Shown in pieces: positions 7,632 through 10,561 of a stretch of 10,561 nucleotides of DNA (position 1 is its first letter; every line of letters begins with the position of its first letter). The notes below the pieces were generated by a model. That model saw only the letters and a program-made list of their open reading frames with translations, was not told where the DNA came from and searched no databases. Source of the DNA: Gracilaria vermiculophylla (Eukaryota > Rhodophyta > Florideophyceae > Gracilariales > Gracilariaceae). The position numbers and the translations under genes are program-made. The DNA lies in contig JAHNZQ020000079.1 of assembly GCA_019155205.2 (NCBI GenBank), forward strand, positions 765,514 through 776,074, in the 5' to 3' direction.

Positions 7632-9110
7632 CTAGGTCTTCTGTTTCGCAGACGGGAGCTTTATGGTAGGAACCGACAGAGAATTGTCTTGGGCGAAGTG
7701 AACAGTGTCATACCACGTTTGAGGCTTCTTCTCGTTCATAAGAGAAAGGTAGGGAGACTTGTTCTCCATGACAAACGCCTTTGTGGACCTTCCTTTATGT
7801 TGAGTGTGGCGAGCATGAAGCGCATCACCCTCGGCTTCGGCGTACTCCATTAGCTCCGAGTAAGTGCGCCTCCACTTATCTTCCCAATATTTGGCAATCA
7901 AGAATTTGATCGTGGGGTTCAACCCGTTGATGAACATAGTACTCTCCTCAGTAACTGTACAGAAGATACCACTACGGTGAAAAGCATTATTGAGGCGTGC
8001 CAAATAGTTGGTTCTCGACTCTCCATCCTTCTGGTGGGCGTTGAGCATGGCGAGGATGGCGGACTGAATCGCTTGGTGGGTTGCATGCGAACGCAGCAGG
8101 TAGCGCACTGCTTCTAGCCCGCAACTTACGCCTATTACGGAGGCTCGGATTGAACCTCTGATAGAGTTTTATTGGGCTTCAGCCACCATCCATAAGAAAT
8201 ACGGCGGAGTAACATAAGACTGTCCCTCTTTCATCCCGAGTAAACGGGCCTCGGCGAGAATTCGCTCCGAAGAATCCAATGCCATTGGTGGGTCTTCTCC
8301 GGAAAAGGCCTGCTTACGCAGTAAAAGCAGCACTCTCTTGATGCAATTTTGCACTACTCCCGTTTTATGGGATGTTCATTCCATCGAGGAATCTTCCCGC
8401 TTGTTGTACCGGGAATACAAGAGCTTTCGATACATCCGGGTTGTGGGCTTTAATTCCTTGAGATCAAGGTCCCTTCTGACCTTTTTCCGTGACCTGGTGG
8501 GACCGGCAGTAGCCCACGACTGCTGGGAGCAGGATGAGTGCCGCTCCGGGTCCTCAGCACCGGACTCTAAGCTATAAGAAACTTCTGAATCACGCAGTGA
8601 AGAACTCGACGAAGTCGAAATTTCACCATACTTGGAATTTTTGTGCACTTTGGACTTCCGCCTACGGCGGTTATTCCTCATCTCTCTCTCAACATCTCCT
8701 TGTAATTTTTCAGCTGGTCCGGCTGGAATACGTAGGGCCGTCAGAAGTGCCTCTTCTAACGTTTCAAGACGGGATCGAACACGGTCACACGTGGTCTGAA
8801 CCCCTTCTATGAAGACGGCCGGTCCACTAAAACCTTTCAGTATGGTGTTGACATCTGACCTCAGAAGACGCAAGTACTCGACCACCTCCTTTACGGGGTT
8901 AGCCTCAGAAACCCGTAGTATGGTGGTGAACTCCCTCCAAAGGGTTTCACGGGCAGCTTGCTAAGCGAGGAACTACCCTACCATGTCCTAGACCTGGGAA
9001 AATCGAACATTACCAGGTACCGCATGGACAGCTGCTGCTGCGGAAGTCGGCGGAGAAGGTCCAGCACCGGGTGTCAGACTATCCAGCAAAGCTGGATAGA
9101 GACCTAAGTA
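7632..9110 (-). pseudogene. Gag (capsid-like) polyprotein, interrupted
   Basis: One minus-strand frame covers the whole interval. It opens with LDSLTPGAGPSPPTS and an Ala/Val stretch, then carries three TAG stops at 8990, 8975 and 8963, each at a place where Gln would suit (FSQV-stop-DMVG-stop-FLA-stop-QAARE). It continues open from 8960 to 8379 with a coiled-coil-like charged segment, an Arg/Lys-rich patch (RNNRRRRKSKVHKNSK) and a Ser-rich stretch. A TGA at 8378-8376 and a TAA at 8171-8169 follow. The block EAVRYLLRSH, MLNAHQKDGESRTNYLARL and TMFINGLNPTIKFLI (8125-7880) is the typical retrotransposon gag domain, in which a Q-x-x-G-E-S-like motif is followed by a hydrophobic helix. It ends at a TAG, 7634-7632. 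Gag forms the virus-like particle. The true start was not found; the frame is closed by a TGA slightly upstream. Confidence 0.8.
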
Positions 9111-9119
9111 TTCCAACCC

Positions 9120-9478
9120 ATGGCCTAAAAGATTCTGGAGCCTTCACGGCTATACGTGCTTTAAACGGCATCGGGATTGGTGAAAGCATCCAGTTGACCA
9201 CTTGATGTGTACCTGAGTGGGAGCCATCGCCAGTTATTACAGGCTTCGCCCCAGAGGGCTTCTTCGACTTCCTTAAACCGTACAAACGAGAAAACTACTG
9301 GGATCTTACGCAAACGATTTCTAAAAGAGAAGACACAAATTGAAGTGATCTTCCGAAGTGAAGAGACCACTTGTGAGGACGTTGCCCGCAAGCGGGAAAG
9401 GCACACGAAGACTTCCGAATCTTCTTGTGTAGAGATGGTTTGGCGGAAGAGCCCTCTCGATGGAACAGCATAACCATG
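9120..9478 (-). other. Probable 5' leader and unresolved gag start
   Basis: This is the stretch between the candidate primer site and the first clear gag residues. It holds overlapping short open frames on both strands, none with a motif. A minus-strand piece at 9190-9130 (PIPMPFKARIAVKAPESF) could be a frameshifted gag N-terminus, but there is nothing to verify that. By position it would be untranslated leader with the packaging signal. Confidence 0.3.
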
Positions 9479-9492
9479 TCGAGTGTGATACC
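9479..9492 (-). other. Candidate primer binding site (weak)
   Basis: The minus strand reads GGTATCACACTC. Many Ty3/gypsy elements prime from initiator Met tRNA through TGGTATCAGAGC, and the first seven bases here, GGTATCA, match. It lies between the candidate LTR and gag, as required. The right half differs and the adjacent LTR end is not a clean CA, so the assignment is tentative. Confidence 0.28.
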
Positions 9493-9494
9493 GA

Positions 9495-10019
9495 GCTTTT
9501 ATCGGCAGCGCGAGGCTGGAGATGTATAAGAAAGATCCCCACTAGGTGCGTTTATGACTGTTCGGTGCCTCATTGGAGGAAAGAGATGTGGAAGGAAAGG
9601 GGAGCGCTGGTCGCAAGATCCCTGAGATGGAGGATGTACCGCCAAGGAGGGTAAAAGGGAGGTAGCCGGAGGGCGAGAAACAGCGAGCAGTAAAGATCCT
9701 TTTAAAAGAAGCGAGCACAGTAAGACTGGTAATATACCCAAGTACTAGAGCTCTCAGTGAATAAGTCCAATGGGGAACCGTACGCTACAGGATTTCCTTC
9801 GTGAGAGGCAAATACCGAGGTACGCAGAAGGCTCAGAGCCGGGACCTTGGTCACCTTTTACAAAGGGCGGCGGCGGTGTTGTCGGCGCCCTTAAGTATAG
9901 TGGTGCTAATTAAGTAAATAGTGAAAAAACTAAATAAATATATAAACACCCGACCATTTGTGCCCCCACTCGTGCATCGTCCTAGCCACTGGTCCTACCG
10001 AGAGTTCCCCCGTGACACA
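9495..10019 (-). repeat. Probable 5' LTR
   Basis: The interval lies upstream of gag and lacks coding character. On the minus strand it begins TGTGTCACGG at 10019 (or two bases inward at 10017), a TG-type LTR edge, and contains a TATA-like box at 9944-9939 and a GATAAA string at 9503-9498 that could serve as a polyadenylation-signal variant. Base composition is patchy: an AT-rich 50 bases beside a GGCGGCGGCGG run on the plus strand. No second copy was recognised in the window, so the LTR call rests on position and edge features only; the right edge is firmer than the left. Confidence 0.4.
9939..9944 (-). promoter_or_regulatory. TATA-like box of the candidate LTR
   Basis: The minus strand reads GTTTATATATTTATTTAG around this site, about 75 bases inside the candidate LTR edge. 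Position and orientation suit an RNA polymerase II promoter driving gag-pol on the minus strand. The surrounding DNA is AT-rich, so a chance match is possible. Confidence 0.35.
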
Positions 10020-10077
10020 CTACTTGGACTTGTGCCATCAGCCGCTTGCACGAGACTTACGTCGGTGTTTTCGGAAT

Positions 10078-10215
10078 GCTAGTTTGACAATCAAAAGGGA
10101 AAGAATTAAAATGGACGGATATCGACTCTTAAAACGCACTTTTCAGTGAATCAATTTCCATTAAAATGTTTTCACACATTCAACACTGCTAGTTTTTTAA
10201 AAGTAAAAACTAGCA
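10078..10215. repeat. Possible MITE-like element with short inverted ends
   Basis: The left end TGCTAGTTT (10078-10086) is the reverse complement of AAACTAGCA (10207-10215), enclosing AT-rich non-coding DNA. The right end also holds a perfect 10-base hairpin (10188-10197 with 10205-10214). Size and composition suit a small non-autonomous DNA element, but no flanking duplication was verified and the ends are short. Confidence 0.25.
10188..10214. repeat. Inverted repeat, 10-bp arms, 7-base loop
   Basis: The arm GCTAGTTTTT at 10188-10197 is exactly complementary to AAAAACTAGC at 10205-10214. The loop is TAAAAGT. The arms are AT-rich, so a terminator or a transposon end are both conceivable; no adjacent gene explains it. 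Confidence 0.6.
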
Positions 10216-10254
10216 AACCCATTCACAATGCCAAGTTATTTCGGACCAAAAACC

Positions 10255-10287
10255 GAGTCTGGACTCCACGGAGTGCAGTCCAGACTC
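10255..10287. repeat. Nested inverted repeat with 11-bp perfect arms
   Basis: GAGTCTGGACT (10255-10265) pairs perfectly with AGTCCAGACTC (10277-10287). A second palindrome, ACTCCACGGAGT (10263-10274), overlaps the inside of the left arm, so two alternative hairpins are possible. It lies in AT-rich non-coding DNA but is itself GC-richer than its surroundings. Confidence 0.75.
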
Positions 10288-10301
10288 CACTAATACATAC
10301 C

Positions 10302-10313
10302 TTCACATGTGAA
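10302..10313. repeat. Perfect 12-bp palindrome
   Basis: TTCACATGTGAA reads the same on both strands. Its centre, CACATGTG, contains an E-box-like CANNTG core, so a dimeric transcription factor could bind, but no gene start was found near it. Confidence 0.5.
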
Positions 10314-10561
10314 TGTGAGATGAAAAATCTGACCGGACCACCGGAACTGCCCCTTCAAGTAGAAGAATAGGATGCTCAAAGAAACACATATATAGGAAAT
10401 ACATTCGACTTTACAAAACATGATAGTGCTCGCTATCTCTCACTCGTTGCATAGCATGCACCAGTCGATGAGCCAGCGCAAAACGCTCGGCATCACGTGC
10501 TCCACTTCATCCCCGTGCGCCATAATAATTACGCTCCCGCATTTCGCTCCCCAACCCCTAC
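10314..10561. other. Flanking DNA, no gene seen
   Basis: No open frame of note on either strand. The interval contains an AT-rich part (10380-10420), a short palindrome TGCATAGCATGCA near 10449-10461, and a C-rich, purine-poor end from about 10530. It is probably flanking or older repeat DNA. Confidence 0.3.

Larger units (their letters stand above)
2636..10019 (-). mobile_element. Degenerate Ty3/gypsy LTR retrotransposon (chromovirus-like)
   Basis: Read on the minus strand, the interval holds gag, zinc knuckle, protease, reverse transcriptase, RNase H, integrase, GPY/F module and a chromodomain-like end in that order. RNase H before integrase is the Ty3/gypsy order; Ty1/copia elements have integrase before RT. 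The left limit is the last recognisable codon of the chromodomain and the right limit is a candidate LTR edge (TGTGTCAC), so both element termini are approximate. Knuckle, protease start, RT, RNase H and most of integrase fall in one register despite several local frameshifts, as expected from a single ancestral pol frame. Many in-frame stops and lost catalytic or zinc-binding residues show that the copy is inactive. No target-site duplication or matching 3' LTR could be identified by eye. The family assignment is sure; the lineage within the family is less so. Confidence 0.88.

Noticed and set aside
7560..7853. Plus-strand open frame of 97 codons
   Set aside because: It lies antisense to the clear gag domain on the minus strand.
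9207..9473. Plus-strand open frame of 88 codons rich in Lys, Arg and Glu
   Set aside because: It has no homologous look, no neighbour in the same register, and lies in the likely leader of the retroelement; probably chance.
9495..10019. Treating this stretch as a gene on the minus strand because of a short Ser/Pro/Leu-rich open frame at 9499-9741
   Set aside because: The frame is low in complexity and lies within the region expected for the LTR; no coding motif is visible.
1..10561. CRISPR array, toxin-antitoxin, phage or bacterial defence system
   Set aside because: There are no regularly spaced repeats and no bacterial gene organisation; the retroelement and decay pattern indicate a eukaryotic genome.

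Overview
This window looks like repeat-rich, non-genic eukaryotic DNA of roughly balanced base composition. It contains no rRNA, recognisable tRNA, bacterial operon or intact protein-coding gene. The dominant object is a long, heavily decayed LTR retrotransposon of the Ty3/gypsy (Metaviridae) type on the minus strand. Its chromodomain-like tail and GPY/F module suggest a chromovirus-like lineage. Such elements are abundant in oomycetes, fungi, algae and plants. The style of the gag and pol sequence makes me think of an oomycete or fungal genome, but that is an impression and no host gene here confirms it.

Layout from left to right. (1) 3-1604, plus strand: one reading frame that is open for most of 1.6 kb but interrupted by about ten stops. 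It is a decayed gene of unknown identity with an acidic, Gly/Ala/Pro-rich C-terminal part. (2) 1605-2630: no gene seen; an imperfect direct repeat and a short tRNA-primer-site-like string are the only structure, and a 3' LTR would be expected here but is not recognisable. (3) 2636-9110, minus strand: the internal region of the retroelement. Read from high to low coordinates it has gag (9110-7632), a zinc-knuckle remnant (7455-7414), protease (about 6858-6320), reverse transcriptase (6006-4960), RNase H (4980-4608), integrase (4607-3480), GPY/F module (3465-3213), a low-complexity linker (3212-2720) and a chromodomain remnant (2718-2636). (4) 9120-10019: untranslated leader and probable 5' LTR with a TATA box. 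(5) 10020-10561: AT-rich flanking DNA with a cluster of hairpins and palindromes, possibly a small MITE-like element.

The pieces form a complete gag-pol order, so this is one ancient full-length insertion and not several scattered fragments. It is dead: nearly every domain carries in-frame stops, the frame shifts repeatedly, and key residues are gone (protease Gly of the active triad, integrase zinc ligands, knuckle His and Cys). The reverse transcriptase aspartates and the integrase D,D,E residues survive. The unidentified plus-strand reading frame at the left edge is the most interesting item, because it has no obvious relation to the retroelement.
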